Shown here: piece by piece, positions 1 to 8,890 of the stretch
Numbering within the stretch: position 1 is the stretch's first letter
Layout: the number at the start of each line of letters is the position of its first letter
Assembly (NCBI GenBank): GCA_944323995.1
Contig: CALUUN010000003.1
Span: 116,860 to 180,859, forward strand
Source of the DNA: Candidatus Gastranaerophilales bacterium
GTDB taxonomy: Bacteria; Cyanobacteriota; Vampirovibrionia; Gastranaerophilales; Gastranaerophilaceae
Direction of reading: 5' to 3'
Length of the DNA: 64,000 nt
Notes under the pieces: model-generated
What the model was told of the DNA's origin: nothing
The model's database searches: none
Seen by the model: the letters and a program-made list of their open reading frames with translations, nothing else
Translations under genes and position numbers: made by a program

Positions 1-606
1 GCCGGCGTCGTGTTTTTCTGCTGTTTTTCGGGCGATTTCTTCCTGTAATTTAATTAATTCTTCCTGAAGCTGCAAAAATTTATCTGTTTTGATAAGATTA
101 AAATAATCCGCCGTGAAATCGGAAGTTAGTGCTATATACGCGGCTCTTTCAGCCTGTTCAATTATTGCAAGCTGCTGTTCGGCGCTTTTTGTTTTCAGTC
201 TGTTTTCACCCCAGATGTCAATTTCGTAGCTCATTGTAAGCGGCAGCTGATAGTTGTACTGCGCGTAACTCGGAATCTGCATTGCGCCGAATTGCTGGTT
301 TGAAGATCTGAATACTCTCCCAAGTGAGCCGTCAAATGTAAGTGCCGGCAATTCGTCGGCAAATTGAATTTTTACCATTTTTTCGTTTTCTTTAACTTTT
401 AAATCGGCATTTTTTAAATCGTAATTGACTTCGTAAAGTTTTTTAATATTTTCGGTTAAAACCGGATCTTTATATTTTTCCCACCATGAAATATTAAGGT
501 AGTGTATTTTGTTTTGTTCGTGCCGAATATCTTTTTTGCTCTGTTTTGCACAGGCCGGCAGCACAACAACAGTAAGGGTTAAAAGTATAATTAAAAATTT
601 CTTCAT
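1..606 (-). CDS. Outer-membrane efflux lipoprotein, TolC/NodT family (partial, 3' end beyond window)
   Basis: Reads leftward from ATG at 606 and stays open to base 1, so about 202 residues are visible. The protein starts MKKFLIILLTLTVVVLPAC, a lipoprotein signal peptide with lipobox LPAC and a lipidated cysteine at residue 19. The following region (YLNISWWEKYKDP, later YNYQLPLTMSYEIDIWGENR) matches the N-terminal part of NodT-type outer-membrane factors, which form the exit duct of tripartite drug exporters. It is divergent from a MarR regulator followed by EmrA- and EmrB-like genes, so it very likely supplies the outer-membrane channel for that pump. The gap to the MarR gene holds a perfect palindrome that could control both directions. 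The C-terminal half is not seen. Confidence 0.87.
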   Translation of the reverse strand, partial: MKKFLIILLTLTVVVLPACAKQSKKDIRHEQNKIHYLNISWWEKYKDPVLTENIKKLYEVNYDLKNADLKVKENEKMVKIQFADELPALTFDGSLGRVFRSSNQQFGAMQIPSYAQYNYQLPLTMSYEIDIWGENRLKTKSAEQQLAIIEQAERAAYIALTSDFTADYFNLIKTDKFLQLQEELIKLQEEIARKTAEKHDAG

Positions 607-627
607 ATTTCTCTTCCAATATTTTTT

Positions 628-651
628 CTTGTGTTATAATTATAACACAAG
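628..651. promoter_or_regulatory. 24-bp perfect palindrome, candidate MarR operator between divergent efflux genes
   Basis: The half-site CTTGTGTTATAA is followed directly by its exact reverse complement with no spacer. It lies 22 bp upstream of the efflux lipoprotein start and 33 bp upstream of the MarR start. The sequence GTTATAAT within it also resembles a -10 box. MarR dimers bind palindromes of this size in intergenic regions of the operons they control, so autorepression plus control of the pump is the natural reading. Binding itself is inferred. Confidence 0.6.
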
Positions 652-684
652 ATATATTAATACAAAAAAAATAAAAAGTAAATT

Positions 685-1140
685 ATGAAATACAACCCCT
701 TAAGAAAAAGAGTCGGAGCAATGCTGGTAGCAACGGGAGTGTTATCCCGCGGTTTAGCTTTGCAGACTTTTGCGGAAAAAGGGTTTGAAATCACTTCGGA
801 ACAGTATTTGATACTGTCTTTGCTGGTTGAACACGGCGAACTTTATCAAAGACAAATTTCCGAACTTACGTATAAAGACAGACCGAATGTAAGCAGAATT
901 ATAAATATTCTTGAAGAAAAAGAGCTTGTAAAAAGAGTAAACGATTCAAACGGCAGACAAATTTATAAAATTGTCGTTACGGAAAAAGGCAGAAAATTAA
1001 GAGAAATAATCCACCCCGTTATAGTTGATATAAGAAAAACCATAACAGAAGGGATTTCAAAAGAGGAACTTGAAGGCTTTTTACAAATTCTGGAAAAAAT
1101 GCTCGAAAATATGAAAGGTAAAGTAAAACTGCAGATTTAA
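685..1140 (+). CDS. MarR-family transcriptional regulator
   Basis: A 151-residue winged-helix protein. Residues about 35-100 contain the MarR fold signature (EQYLILSLLVEHGELYQRQISELTYKDRPNVSRIINILEEKELVKRV), with recognition helix and wing, and the C-terminal helices would form the dimer interface. MarR proteins typically repress efflux operons and are released by aromatic or phenolic ligands. The gene is first in a + strand unit with EmrA-like and EmrB-like genes (16-nt gap to the next start) and is divergent from the outer-membrane component. A 24-bp palindrome upstream is the likely operator. Ligand unknown. Confidence 0.92.
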   Translation: MKYNPLRKRVGAMLVATGVLSRGLALQTFAEKGFEITSEQYLILSLLVEHGELYQRQISELTYKDRPNVSRIINILEEKELVKRVNDSNGRQIYKIVVTEKGRKLREIIHPVIVDIRKTITEGISKEELEGFLQILEKMLENMKGKVKLQI

Positions 1141-1155
1141 AGAGGAGAAATATAA

Positions 1156-2145
1156 ATGGAAAATATTGATCATCACGGAACAAATGCCGAAGAATTAAAA
1201 GTTGATACACGCCCCGAATATATGAAAAAAAGAGTTATTGTACCTTCAGTAACCGCAATAATATTTTTGTTATTCGGAATTTATTTTACGATACACTCAA
1301 TTTTTTATCAGTCAACAGACGATGCTTTTATTGAAGGCCATATAGTGTCTATAGCTCCGAGGGTGGAAGGCCCTGTTTTGAATTTATTAATAGATGACAA
1401 TCAGTTTGTGAAAAAAGGCGATTTACTGCTTGAAATCGACCCGAAAGATTACGAAGTAAAACTCAATCAGGCAAAAGCAAAACTTGATGAAGCAAAAGCC
1501 GCGCTTGTCAGCAGCGAAAATCAGGTTACAAAGAGCCTTTCCGATTTAGAATTTGCACAGAATGATTATGACAGATATTCAAAGATGTTTGAAAAAGGTA
1601 TATCATCCAAACAGGACTATGATTCAAGTCTTAATAAACTGACATCCGCACAATCAAACAGCAAATCCGCAAAAGCAAAATTTGACGAGATTTCAGCTTC
1701 AATAAAAAGACTGGAAGCGGAGGTTGAACAAGATGAACTCAATCTTTCTTACACAAAAATTTATGCTCCGCAAGACGGACTTATAACAAACCGTTCGGTT
1801 GAGCAGGGAAATTATGTTCAGGTTGCCCAGCCGATGTTTGCGATAGTTCCGGAAAAAATGTGGATTGTTGCAAACTTTAAAGAAACCCAGCTTGCCGATA
1901 TGAAACCCGGCCAGCCGGTAGAGATAAAAATAGATACATTCCGCGGCAAAAAATTTCAGGGTAAAGTGGACAGCATTCAAAGAGCCACAGGTGCAAAAGC
2001 CAGTTTATTCCCGCCTGAAAATGCAGTCGGAAGTTATGTAAAAATTGTTCAGAGAGTTCCTGTGAAAATTGTATTTACCGAGGATATTTCAGATTACAAT
2101 ATAGTTCCCGGCATGTCGGTTGTTCCGGAGGTAAAAGTTAAATAA
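1156..2145 (+). CDS. EmrA/HlyD-type periplasmic adaptor of a drug efflux pump
   Basis: A 329-residue membrane fusion protein. One transmembrane segment lies near residues 25-50 (VIVPSVTAIIFLLFGIYFTI). It is followed by the lipoyl-like half-motif (VEGPVLNLLIDDNQFVKKGD), an alpha-helical hairpin rich in Lys, Ala and Gln (about 95-200) and a C-terminal beta-barrel region. These proteins bridge an inner-membrane transporter and an outer-membrane duct. Start ATG is preceded by the Shine-Dalgarno AGAGGAG. Its stop codon overlaps the start of the EmrB-like gene by one base (TAATG), indicating translational coupling. Confidence 0.93.
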   Translation: MENIDHHGTNAEELKVDTRPEYMKKRVIVPSVTAIIFLLFGIYFTIHSIFYQSTDDAFIEGHIVSIAPRVEGPVLNLLIDDNQFVKKGDLLLEIDPKDYEVKLNQAKAKLDEAKAALVSSENQVTKSLSDLEFAQNDYDRYSKMFEKGISSKQDYDSSLNKLTSAQSNSKSAKAKFDEISASIKRLEAEVEQDELNLSYTKIYAPQDGLITNRSVEQGNYVQVAQPMFAIVPEKMWIVANFKETQLADMKPGQPVEIKIDTFRGKKFQGKVDSIQRATGAKASLFPPENAVGSYVKIVQRVPVKIVFTEDISDYNIVPGMSVVPEVKVK

Positions 2146-3692
2146 TGGCAGGTGAAACTATAACGGCTAAAAAACCGCCTCTCTGGCTTATATCAATATC
2201 AATACTCATACCGACGGCATTTGCAATGCTTGCTACTTCTGCCACGAACGTTGCAATCCCGCATATTGCAGGGTATTTCGGTTCAACGATTGATGAAGCG
2301 AACTGGGTTATAACATCATACATGATAGCAAATGCGTGTTTGATTCTTATGACCGGATGGCTTGAAAACCTTATGGGAAGAAAAAACTTTTTGAAGGTTT
2401 TTATTTCAATATTTACGGTCGGCTCGGTTATATGCGCAACCGCACCGAACCTTAACTATCTTGTTCTGGGGAGATTGATACAGGGGATTGGCGGGGGGCC
2501 GATGATGCCTATATCGCAGGCAATTTTGCTTGAGAGTTTTCCGTTTGAAAAAAGGGGGCTTGCAATGTCATTGTTCGGGCTTGCGGTTATGGTATTTTCA
2601 ATTCTGGGGCCGTCTTTCGGCGGTTATATTGTGGACAATTCCGCCTGGCAGTGGATTTATTACATAAATATTCCGGTCGGGATAATTTCCGTTATGCTTG
2701 TACACTGTAATATTCCGGAATTGGAATTCCGCAAAAAAATTGAAAAAATTGATTTTCCGGGCATGATTTCGCTTGTTATATGGCTTTTAACAATGCAGGT
2801 TGTGCTTGATAAAGGCCAGCAGTACAACTGGTTTGACTGTGCGTGGATTTCATGGCTTGCGGGAATTTCAGCGTGCGCAATGGCGTTTTTTATTGTCTGG
2901 GAACTGGAATGCAAGCATGCTTTGATAAATTTGAGAATATTTAAGGATAAAAACTTTTTTATCGGAACGCTTTTGGGTTCATCGGTAAACGTAATTATTT
3001 ACGTAACAATTTTACTGCTGCCGCAGTTTTTGCAGAATATGATGGGATATACTGCTATGCTCAGCGGTTTTTCACTTGCGCCGCGTGTAATTTCGTGCGT
3101 AATAATGCTTCTTATTATAGGCCCGCTTATGAATGTTGTTGATAACCGGTTTTTAATTTCGTCGGGATTTTTCTTTCTCGGACTTTCAACAATTATGTTT
3201 ATGAATCTTAATTTAAGCGTATCGTTTGCCTATGTTGCAATACCGAACATAATTATGGGAATCGGTGTAATCCTTGTATTTATACCTGTGTCGTCGCTTG
3301 TTCTGGGAACTCTGCCCAAATCCGAACTGTCAAACGGTGCGAGCCTGCACAGTTTGTGTAAATGTGTTGCAACCGCGTTTGTAATTTCAATGTCATCAAC
3401 TCTTGTGGCAAGGCATTCACAGATGCATCAGGTTTATCTTGTAAGACATTTGTCAAATTTTAACCTTGTTTTTCAGCAGAAATTTTCTGCGATGGTTCAT
3501 ACGTTTATGTCCTCGACATCTCAATTTGCGGCACAGCATAAAGCAAATGCCTATTTTTACAAAAATCTGGTTGAACAGTCAAGATTGATGGCGTTTGTTG
3601 ATGTCTTTGAACTCTTTGCACTGCTTGCGTTTATATTAATCCCTTATGCCTTTGCTTTAAAAGTTAATATCAAAAGCCGCAGAGAAAATTAG
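2145..3692 (+). CDS. EmrB-like MFS drug transporter (DHA2 family, 14 TM)
   Basis: A 515-residue, very hydrophobic protein with the 14-helix layout of the DHA2 major facilitator subfamily, which exports drugs using the proton gradient. Family features visible are NWVITSYMIANACLILMTGWLENLMGRK in the first helices and loop (motif A region) and RLIQGIGGGPMMPISQAILLE (helix 4). With the adaptor upstream and the divergent outer-membrane lipoprotein it completes an EmrAB-TolC type pump. The substrate cannot be told from sequence. The next gene starts after a 50-nt gap with its own Shine-Dalgarno. Confidence 0.93.
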   Translation: MAGETITAKKPPLWLISISILIPTAFAMLATSATNVAIPHIAGYFGSTIDEANWVITSYMIANACLILMTGWLENLMGRKNFLKVFISIFTVGSVICATAPNLNYLVLGRLIQGIGGGPMMPISQAILLESFPFEKRGLAMSLFGLAVMVFSILGPSFGGYIVDNSAWQWIYYINIPVGIISVMLVHCNIPELEFRKKIEKIDFPGMISLVIWLLTMQVVLDKGQQYNWFDCAWISWLAGISACAMAFFIVWELECKHALINLRIFKDKNFFIGTLLGSSVNVIIYVTILLLPQFLQNMMGYTAMLSGFSLAPRVISCVIMLLIIGPLMNVVDNRFLISSGFFFLGLSTIMFMNLNLSVSFAYVAIPNIIMGIGVILVFIPVSSLVLGTLPKSELSNGASLHSLCKCVATAFVISMSSTLVARHSQMHQVYLVRHLSNFNLVFQQKFSAMVHTFMSSTSQFAAQHKANAYFYKNLVEQSRLMAFVDVFELFALLAFILIPYAFALKVNIKSRREN

Positions 3693-3742
3693 TCTTGCAA
3701 TTTTTTTGATGTGATTTTATAATTTAAAAAAAGGAGTTTTAT

Positions 3743-4624
3743 ATGACGGAAATGAATCTTAAAATAGACACAGATAAATGTATTCACTGCGGGCTTTGTA
3801 TAAAAGATTGTATGACAGGAGCATTGGAATTTGATGAGAATAAAATTCCCCGAGTTGCACAGGGCGGAGAAAACCGTTGTATGAAATGCCAGCACTGCCT
3901 CAGTGTATGTCCTATGGGTGCTCTTTCGATTTTCGGAAAATCTCCCGAAGATTCAGAACCTGTAAAAGAGCATAATCCTGATGAAATTTTGAATTTGATA
4001 AAAACCAGAAGAAGTTACAGACATTACAAAAAAGAAAACCTTGACCCTGAAATTATGGCAAAACTCAAAGATATGCTCAACTGGGTTCCGACAGGCGTAA
4101 ACAATCACAGGCTTCATTTTTCATTTATTGATGATATTGAAGTGATGAATGAATTCAGAGATTATACAAATAAAAAACTTGTAAAAATTCTTTCAAATCC
4201 TTTGTCGAACGGTGTTGCGAAAAAATTCGGACGATATAAAAAAGCCCTGTTAAAGGGTTATGATATAGTATTCCGCGGTGCACCGCACATGGTTGTTGTA
4301 TCCTCACCGGTTGATGCGCCGTGCAAGGATATTGATCCGGTTATTGCGTTGAGTTATTTTGAACTTTATGCTCAAAGCCTCGGTGTCGCAACTTGCTGGT
4401 GCGGAATTGCATACGGCGTGCTGCGGTTTTTCCCGGAACTTTGCAGACAGCTTGAAATCCCGCAAACGCATAAGGTTTCTTATGTAATGCTTTTCGGGCC
4501 GGCTGATATTAAGTATGCAAGAGCGCCTCAGCCTGAACCCTTTACCGTGGTTTCGGTTAAAAAAGGAAATCGTAAAATATCTTTTGTCGATAAAGTTAAA
4601 AGATTGATTATCAATGCCGGATAA
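3743..4624 (+). CDS. Nitroreductase-family protein with N-terminal 2[4Fe-4S] ferredoxin domain
   Basis: A 293-residue two-domain protein. Residues 13-23 and 46-56 carry two CxxCxxCxxxC clusters, the second followed by P, a bacterial ferredoxin fold. From about residue 80 (IKTRRSYRHYKKENLDPE) an FMN-dependent nitroreductase domain follows. Such fusions occur in anaerobes and probably feed electrons from a ferredoxin to the flavin; physiological substrates are generally unknown. Start ATG is supported by AAAAGGAG 7 nt upstream. galE follows after 20 nt on the same strand with its own Shine-Dalgarno. Confidence 0.88.
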   Translation: MTEMNLKIDTDKCIHCGLCIKDCMTGALEFDENKIPRVAQGGENRCMKCQHCLSVCPMGALSIFGKSPEDSEPVKEHNPDEILNLIKTRRSYRHYKKENLDPEIMAKLKDMLNWVPTGVNNHRLHFSFIDDIEVMNEFRDYTNKKLVKILSNPLSNGVAKKFGRYKKALLKGYDIVFRGAPHMVVVSSPVDAPCKDIDPVIALSYFELYAQSLGVATCWCGIAYGVLRFFPELCRQLEIPQTHKVSYVMLFGPADIKYARAPQPEPFTVVSVKKGNRKISFVDKVKRLIINAG

Positions 4625-4644
4625 TTAAGAAAAGAGGAATAATT

Positions 4645-5634
4645 ATGTCAGTATTAGTATTGGGCGGAGCAGGATATATAGGCTCGCATACGGTTTATGA
4701 ACTCATTGATAAGGGCGAAGAGGTAATCATTGCAGATAACCTCCAAACCGGTTATATGAAAGCTGTTCACCCGAAAGCAAAGTTTTATAAAGGTGATATC
4801 AGAGATAAAGAATTTCTGGACAGTCTTTTTCAAAAAGAAAAACCGGAGGCGGTAATTCATTTTGCCGCAAATTCGCTTGTCGGAGAAAGTATGGTTGATC
4901 CTTTAAAATACTACGACAACAACCTTTACGGCACAATGGTGCTTCTCAAATCCATGGTTGAAAATAAAATCGGCAAAATAGTTTTTTCTTCAACCGCTGC
5001 AACATACGGTGAACCGGAAAATATTCCGATTTTGGAAACCGATAAAACAGAACCTTCCAATACCTATGGTGAAACAAAACTTGCCATGGAAAAACTGTTT
5101 AAATGGGTTGCTCAAGCACACGGTATAAAATATGTTTCTTTAAGATATTTCAATGCTTGCGGCGCGCACAAAAGCGGAAATATAGGCGAAGCGCACAACC
5201 CCGAAACCCACCTTATCCCGCTAATCTTGCAGGTTCCGAATAACAAAAGACCGGAAATTAAAATTTTCGGTGACGATTATGATACACCCGACGGCACTTG
5301 TATACGTGATTATATCCATGTTACCGATCTTGCAAATGCACATATTCTTGCTATTGAATACCTCAAAAAAGGCAGCCAAAATAATATTTTTAACCTCGGC
5401 AACGGTACAGGTTTCAGTGTAAAACAGGTTATCGACATATCAAGAAAAGTTACAAATCATTCAATACCTGCCGTTATCTGCCCGCGTCGCGCCGGTGATC
5501 CGGCAAAACTTATCGCTTCAAGTGAAAAAGCAAAAACCGTCCTTAAATGGCAGCCAATATATACAGACCTTGAAACAATTATTGAATCTGCCTGGAGGTG
5601 GCATAAAAATCATCCGGATGGTTATGAAAATTAA
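4645..5634 (+). CDS. galE: UDP-glucose 4-epimerase
   Basis: A 329-residue short-chain dehydrogenase-type epimerase, close to the usual GalE length. It has the NAD-binding GGAGYIGSH at residues 7-15, the catalytic Thr/Ser region SSTAATYG near 115-122 and the catalytic pair Y141-xxx-K145 (NTYGETKLAMEKL). It interconverts UDP-glucose and UDP-galactose in the cytoplasm for cell-surface glycans. The Shine-Dalgarno AAGAGGAAT lies just before the ATG. Strong family match; exact substrate range (Glc versus GlcNAc) is not resolved. Confidence 0.94.
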   Translation: MSVLVLGGAGYIGSHTVYELIDKGEEVIIADNLQTGYMKAVHPKAKFYKGDIRDKEFLDSLFQKEKPEAVIHFAANSLVGESMVDPLKYYDNNLYGTMVLLKSMVENKIGKIVFSSTAATYGEPENIPILETDKTEPSNTYGETKLAMEKLFKWVAQAHGIKYVSLRYFNACGAHKSGNIGEAHNPETHLIPLILQVPNNKRPEIKIFGDDYDTPDGTCIRDYIHVTDLANAHILAIEYLKKGSQNNIFNLGNGTGFSVKQVIDISRKVTNHSIPAVICPRRAGDPAKLIASSEKAKTVLKWQPIYTDLETIIESAWRWHKNHPDGYEN

Positions 5635-5766
5635 TATTGTTTATAACTTATAATTAAGGCTAACAGGTTTATAATTTGCGATTGGAATAAATTTTGTGCT
5701 TAAATATATGATAATTATAATACACTATAGACAAAATTGAGGTTGTTAGTTTATAATAAAATTAAT

Positions 5767-6573
5767 ATGGTAAAGATAAAACAGGTAAAAACAAAGAATA
5801 TTTTTTCAAAAACCTCATTCAGGGGGTACAGTTATGTAATTAATCCTTATACGGGCTGCGCGAGCGGATGCATATACTGTCATGCTTGTTTTATTCAAAA
5901 TTTTACAAATCACCAGAACGAACTCTGGGGTGATTTTGTTGACGTAAAACGCTGGGACGGGGTTGTCAGGACAAAAAGGACGGTTGTCGGCAGAAATATG
6001 CTGATGAGTACGATTACCGACCCTTACAATCCGGTGGAAGAAAAATACGAAAATACAAAACAAATTCTTGAAAGATTGCGCGAAATCGGCTGTAATCTGA
6101 CGGTCTGCACGCGTTCCGATCTGGTATTAAGAGATATAAAAATTTTAAAAGAAATGAACGCGCGGGTTTGTATGTCAGTTAACTCTTTTGATGAAATTTT
6201 TGTAAGGCAGACAGAACCCAAAACAACTCCGATTGAAAAAAGATTGAAGGCGCTTAAAGAACTTCATAAAAAAGGAATTTACACAATACTTTCGATTTCT
6301 CCGATATTCCCTTATATAACGGATTTTGAAGAAATTGTCGAAAAAACAAGAGATTATGTGGATGAATACTGGTTTGAAAACTTAAATTTAAGACAGCCCT
6401 ACAAATTGAATGTTTTGAACTATATTTATTTGTATTATCCGGAACTTGACAAAAAATACACCGATATATACATCAAAAAAGATCCTCAATACTGGTTCTT
6501 TTTAAGACACAAGATAATAAAATACTGCCGCAAACACAAACTTACTTACAAAATAGATTTCAGATACAGTTAA
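5767..6573 (+). CDS. Radical SAM protein, SplB-like family
   Basis: A 268-residue protein when started at ATG 5767. The radical SAM cluster motif is C31-xxx-C35-xx-C38 (NPYTGCASGCIYCHACF), the form found in spore-photoproduct-lyase-like enzymes, and the C-terminal half continues the partial TIM barrel. The reaction is unknown. A possible TTG start at 5737 has no Shine-Dalgarno and sits inside the promoter. ATG 5767 lies 9 nt after a TATAAT box (5752-5757) with TAGACA 18 bp further upstream, so the mRNA is probably leaderless or nearly so. Its 3' end overlaps the convergent phosphopantetheinyl transferase by 14 bp. Confidence 0.82.
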   Translation: MVKIKQVKTKNIFSKTSFRGYSYVINPYTGCASGCIYCHACFIQNFTNHQNELWGDFVDVKRWDGVVRTKRTVVGRNMLMSTITDPYNPVEEKYENTKQILERLREIGCNLTVCTRSDLVLRDIKILKEMNARVCMSVNSFDEIFVRQTEPKTTPIEKRLKALKELHKKGIYTILSISPIFPYITDFEEIVEKTRDYVDEYWFENLNLRQPYKLNVLNYIYLYYPELDKKYTDIYIKKDPQYWFFLRHKIIKYCRKHKLTYKIDFRYS

Positions 6574-7090
6574 AACCCTGAGGCGTAAGTTCAAATATCC
6601 GGTAATCGGTGTCAAAATTTCCTGCGATTGAGAGCATGAAATTATCTTTGAACGGAATTGTAATCTTTGTTTTGGGAGAACCTTGAAGTTTAATGCCGGC
6701 CTCGTATTCCGTCCAGAAAGAATAGAATAATTCTTTTGAAATACCGTCGCCTTTAAAATTGTATCTTTTGAACAGTTCTTTAAAATTTCGGTCTTTCATA
6801 ATTTCAATATCCGCGCCGACAGGGTTTTTGTCAAAGGCTGCAAGAACTATGTTTTCCGTGTGCGAGATACTGAAATGCAGTTTGGAATTTTTAAAGCGGG
6901 GTTTTTTATTTATGATTTCAATTGAGGGGTCGTTTATTTGATAAAAATCTTTTGCGGCGGTTTTGACAAGATATCTTCCGAAGCAGTGCTGTTTTTCTTT
7001 TTCTTCGGATAAAAACTTTCTGTCGCCGTAAGATTTTAAAATATCCGCCGGAAGCACAAATTCATTTGTATCAATGTAGAATATTTCCAT
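6560..7090 (-). CDS. 4'-phosphopantetheinyl transferase, Sfp-like
   Basis: A 176-residue protein of the Sfp/AcpT superfamily. It shows the signature blocks FSISHTENIVLAAF, NPVGADIEIMKDRN (Mg-binding D and E) and FYSFWTEYEAGIK (the FxxxWTxxEAxxK element). It transfers phosphopantetheine from CoA to a carrier protein serine. It is on the short side for Sfp proteins. Start ATG at 7090 lies 6 nt after an extended -10 box (TGG-TATTAT on the minus strand, 7097-7102) and has no Shine-Dalgarno, so a leaderless mRNA is likely. Carrier protein target not visible in the window. Confidence 0.86.
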   Translation of the reverse strand: MEIFYIDTNEFVLPADILKSYGDRKFLSEEKEKQHCFGRYLVKTAAKDFYQINDPSIEIINKKPRFKNSKLHFSISHTENIVLAAFDKNPVGADIEIMKDRNFKELFKRYNFKGDGISKELFYSFWTEYEAGIKLQGSPKTKITIPFKDNFMLSIAGNFDTDYRIFELTPQGFNCI

Positions 7091-7205
7091 TCTTAAATAA
7101 TACCATGTTTAAAAAACATTTTTCAAGAAGATTTATATCCAATCGGGCAATTTTGTTTTATCCTGATGCAGGATAAAATAATTATACTTTCAGAAAGGCG
7201 GATTT

Positions 7206-7985
7206 ATGTATAAAGATACACAAATTAATTGTGCAAACTTTTGCAGCGAAATAACGGACAGCCGGGAATTATATGATTTAAAAAAAGGTTTTCTTGAAAT
7301 ATTAACGCATGATCTTAAAACTCCGATAATTGCTCAGATAAGGGTATTGCAGATGATGCTGGACGGCGGTTTCGGAAATCTGAATACCGAACAAGCCGAA
7401 ATGCTTCAGCTTACGCTTGATTCGTGCAATTATATGTATGCGATGGTTGCAACCTTAATCTCAACTTACAAAGTGGATATAGAAGATCCGGGATTACATT
7501 ACAGCGAATTCAATATAATGCAGGTTATTGAAGATACGATTAAAAAGGTTGACAGCTTTTTAAAAGAAAATAATATAAAAATAGTTATCCTGCCCGAAAT
7601 TAAAACGCCGGTAATTGCAGGCGATATGATAAGATTAACAAGGGTTATACACACAATGCTTTTGAATTCACTCAATATGGCTTTCAAAAATTCAATTCTG
7701 AAAATACATCTTGAACAGACCGATAATACGGTTAAGGTAAAGTTTGAAAGCCGCAGCGGATATATAATGCCTGAAAAAATGGAGAAGATTTTTAAATTCC
7801 ACACATACCGCACCCAGAAATACGATAAAATCGGAACGGGCATAGGGCTTTATTTTGCAAGAAAGATTATTGAGAAACATCACGGAAAAATTATTGCGGA
7901 AAGTTCAATTAATCAGAAGAACATTTTCGGGTTTGAAATCCCGACAGAAGCACCCGACGAAATTTATTACAAAGACTGCGTTTAA
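7206..7985 (+). CDS. Histidine kinase core lacking a sensor domain
   Basis: A 259-residue protein. Phosphoacceptor motif HDLKTP with H35 lies in a HisKA dimerization helix, followed by a HATPase_c domain with N-box LLNSLNMA and G2 box GTGIGLYFARKIIEKHHGK. The G1 box is poorly conserved (ESRSGYIMPEKMEKIF instead of DxGxG). There is no transmembrane segment and no recognisable input domain before H35, so it is cytosolic and either constitutive or needs a partner. No response regulator with a receiver domain is adjacent. Start ATG has Shine-Dalgarno AAAGGCGG. The 3' end overlaps convergent prmC by 4 bp. Confidence 0.86.
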   Translation: MYKDTQINCANFCSEITDSRELYDLKKGFLEILTHDLKTPIIAQIRVLQMMLDGGFGNLNTEQAEMLQLTLDSCNYMYAMVATLISTYKVDIEDPGLHYSEFNIMQVIEDTIKKVDSFLKENNIKIVILPEIKTPVIAGDMIRLTRVIHTMLLNSLNMAFKNSILKIHLEQTDNTVKVKFESRSGYIMPEKMEKIFKFHTYRTQKYDKIGTGIGLYFARKIIEKHHGKIIAESSINQKNIFGFEIPTEAPDEIYYKDCV

Positions 7986-8818
7986 ATCCTTGCCGAAATA
8001 ACACGGTCAATTCCCGCAAGATCTTTGATAATTTCAATATCCGAAAATCCGTAAGTTTCCATAATCTTTTTCACTTCATTTGATTGTCCCATACCGAGTT
8101 CAAAAAGAAGATATCCGCCTTTATTCAAGATTTTCGGCGCATCTTTTGTTATTTTTTCATAAAATTCCAGCCCTTTTTCATCTTTTGTAAAAAGTGCTTC
8201 TTCAGGGTCGAATTTAACTTCAATCTGAATTTTGTCTTTTTCAAAAGGCGGAATATACGGCGGATTTGAAATAATTATGTCAAAAGTTTCATCCGGTTTT
8301 ACATTTGAAAAGATATCGGATTTTCTGAAAATAGCTTTGTTGTATAAATTTAAACGCGAGGCATTATCAAGCGCCGTATTCAAGGCTTCAGTTGATATAT
8401 CCAGCCCGATTATCCGGCAATCGGTGTATTTTGCTGTCATACAGGCAATACATCCCGAGCCCGTACCGACATCCAGTGCTGTTTTAAAGTTGTTTTTCTT
8501 TATAATATCAATGGCATGCCTTGTTAGAATTTCGGTTTCATCCCGCGGGATAAGCACATTTTCATTCACGATAAATTTCTCGCCCATAAAATCCGCAAAC
8601 CCGATAATATGCTGAACCGGACGGCGGGTTTTTGCCCGAATTTCGGCTTTTTCTTTTACAAGTTCAAGTTTTTCTCCGTCAAGTTTTTTGCCGAGTATTA
8701 TATCTTTAACCCCGAATCCCGCAAAATGTTCTATAAGCATTTTAACCTCAACATTTGCCTCTTCAGGTTCAATGCCGGCGTCAGTTAAAATTTTTATAAT
8801 ATCCTGTATCGTTGTCAT
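7982..8818 (-). CDS. prmC: Peptide chain release factor N5-glutamine methyltransferase
   Basis: A 278-residue class I SAM methyltransferase with the usual PrmC length. SAM-binding DVGTGSGC is at residues 116-123 and the substrate-binding NPPY at 185-188. The N-terminal helical domain (about 1-75) contacts the release factor. It methylates the GGQ glutamine of RF1/RF2. ATG 8818 is 9 nt after an extended -10 (TGA-TATAAT on the minus strand, at 8828-8833) and has no Shine-Dalgarno, so the transcript is predicted to be leaderless. prfA is not next to it in this window. Confidence 0.94.
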   Translation of the reverse strand: MTTIQDIIKILTDAGIEPEEANVEVKMLIEHFAGFGVKDIILGKKLDGEKLELVKEKAEIRAKTRRPVQHIIGFADFMGEKFIVNENVLIPRDETEILTRHAIDIIKKNNFKTALDVGTGSGCIACMTAKYTDCRIIGLDISTEALNTALDNASRLNLYNKAIFRKSDIFSNVKPDETFDIIISNPPYIPPFEKDKIQIEVKFDPEEALFTKDEKGLEFYEKITKDAPKILNKGGYLLFELGMGQSNEVKKIMETYGFSDIEIIKDLAGIDRVISARI

Positions 8819-8865
8819 ACCGGAGTTATTATATCATCAAAAAAACATTAAAAAAACCCGCATAA

Positions 8866-8889
8866 AAAAAGAGGCCGAAGCCTCTTTTT
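8866..8889 (-). terminator. Rho-independent terminator after PPi-phosphofructokinase
   Basis: A GAGGC-CGAA-GCCTC hairpin flanked by five A on one side and five T on the other, so it can work in both directions. It lies just past the stop codon of the phosphofructokinase gene. Confidence 0.85.
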
Positions 8890-8890
8890 G

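Noticed and set aside
5737..5766. TTG start of the radical SAM gene
   Set aside because: No Shine-Dalgarno, and the stretch contains the TATAAT that fits ATG 5767.
8084..8615. Frames antisense to prmC
   Set aside because: Shadow frames of a well-supported gene.
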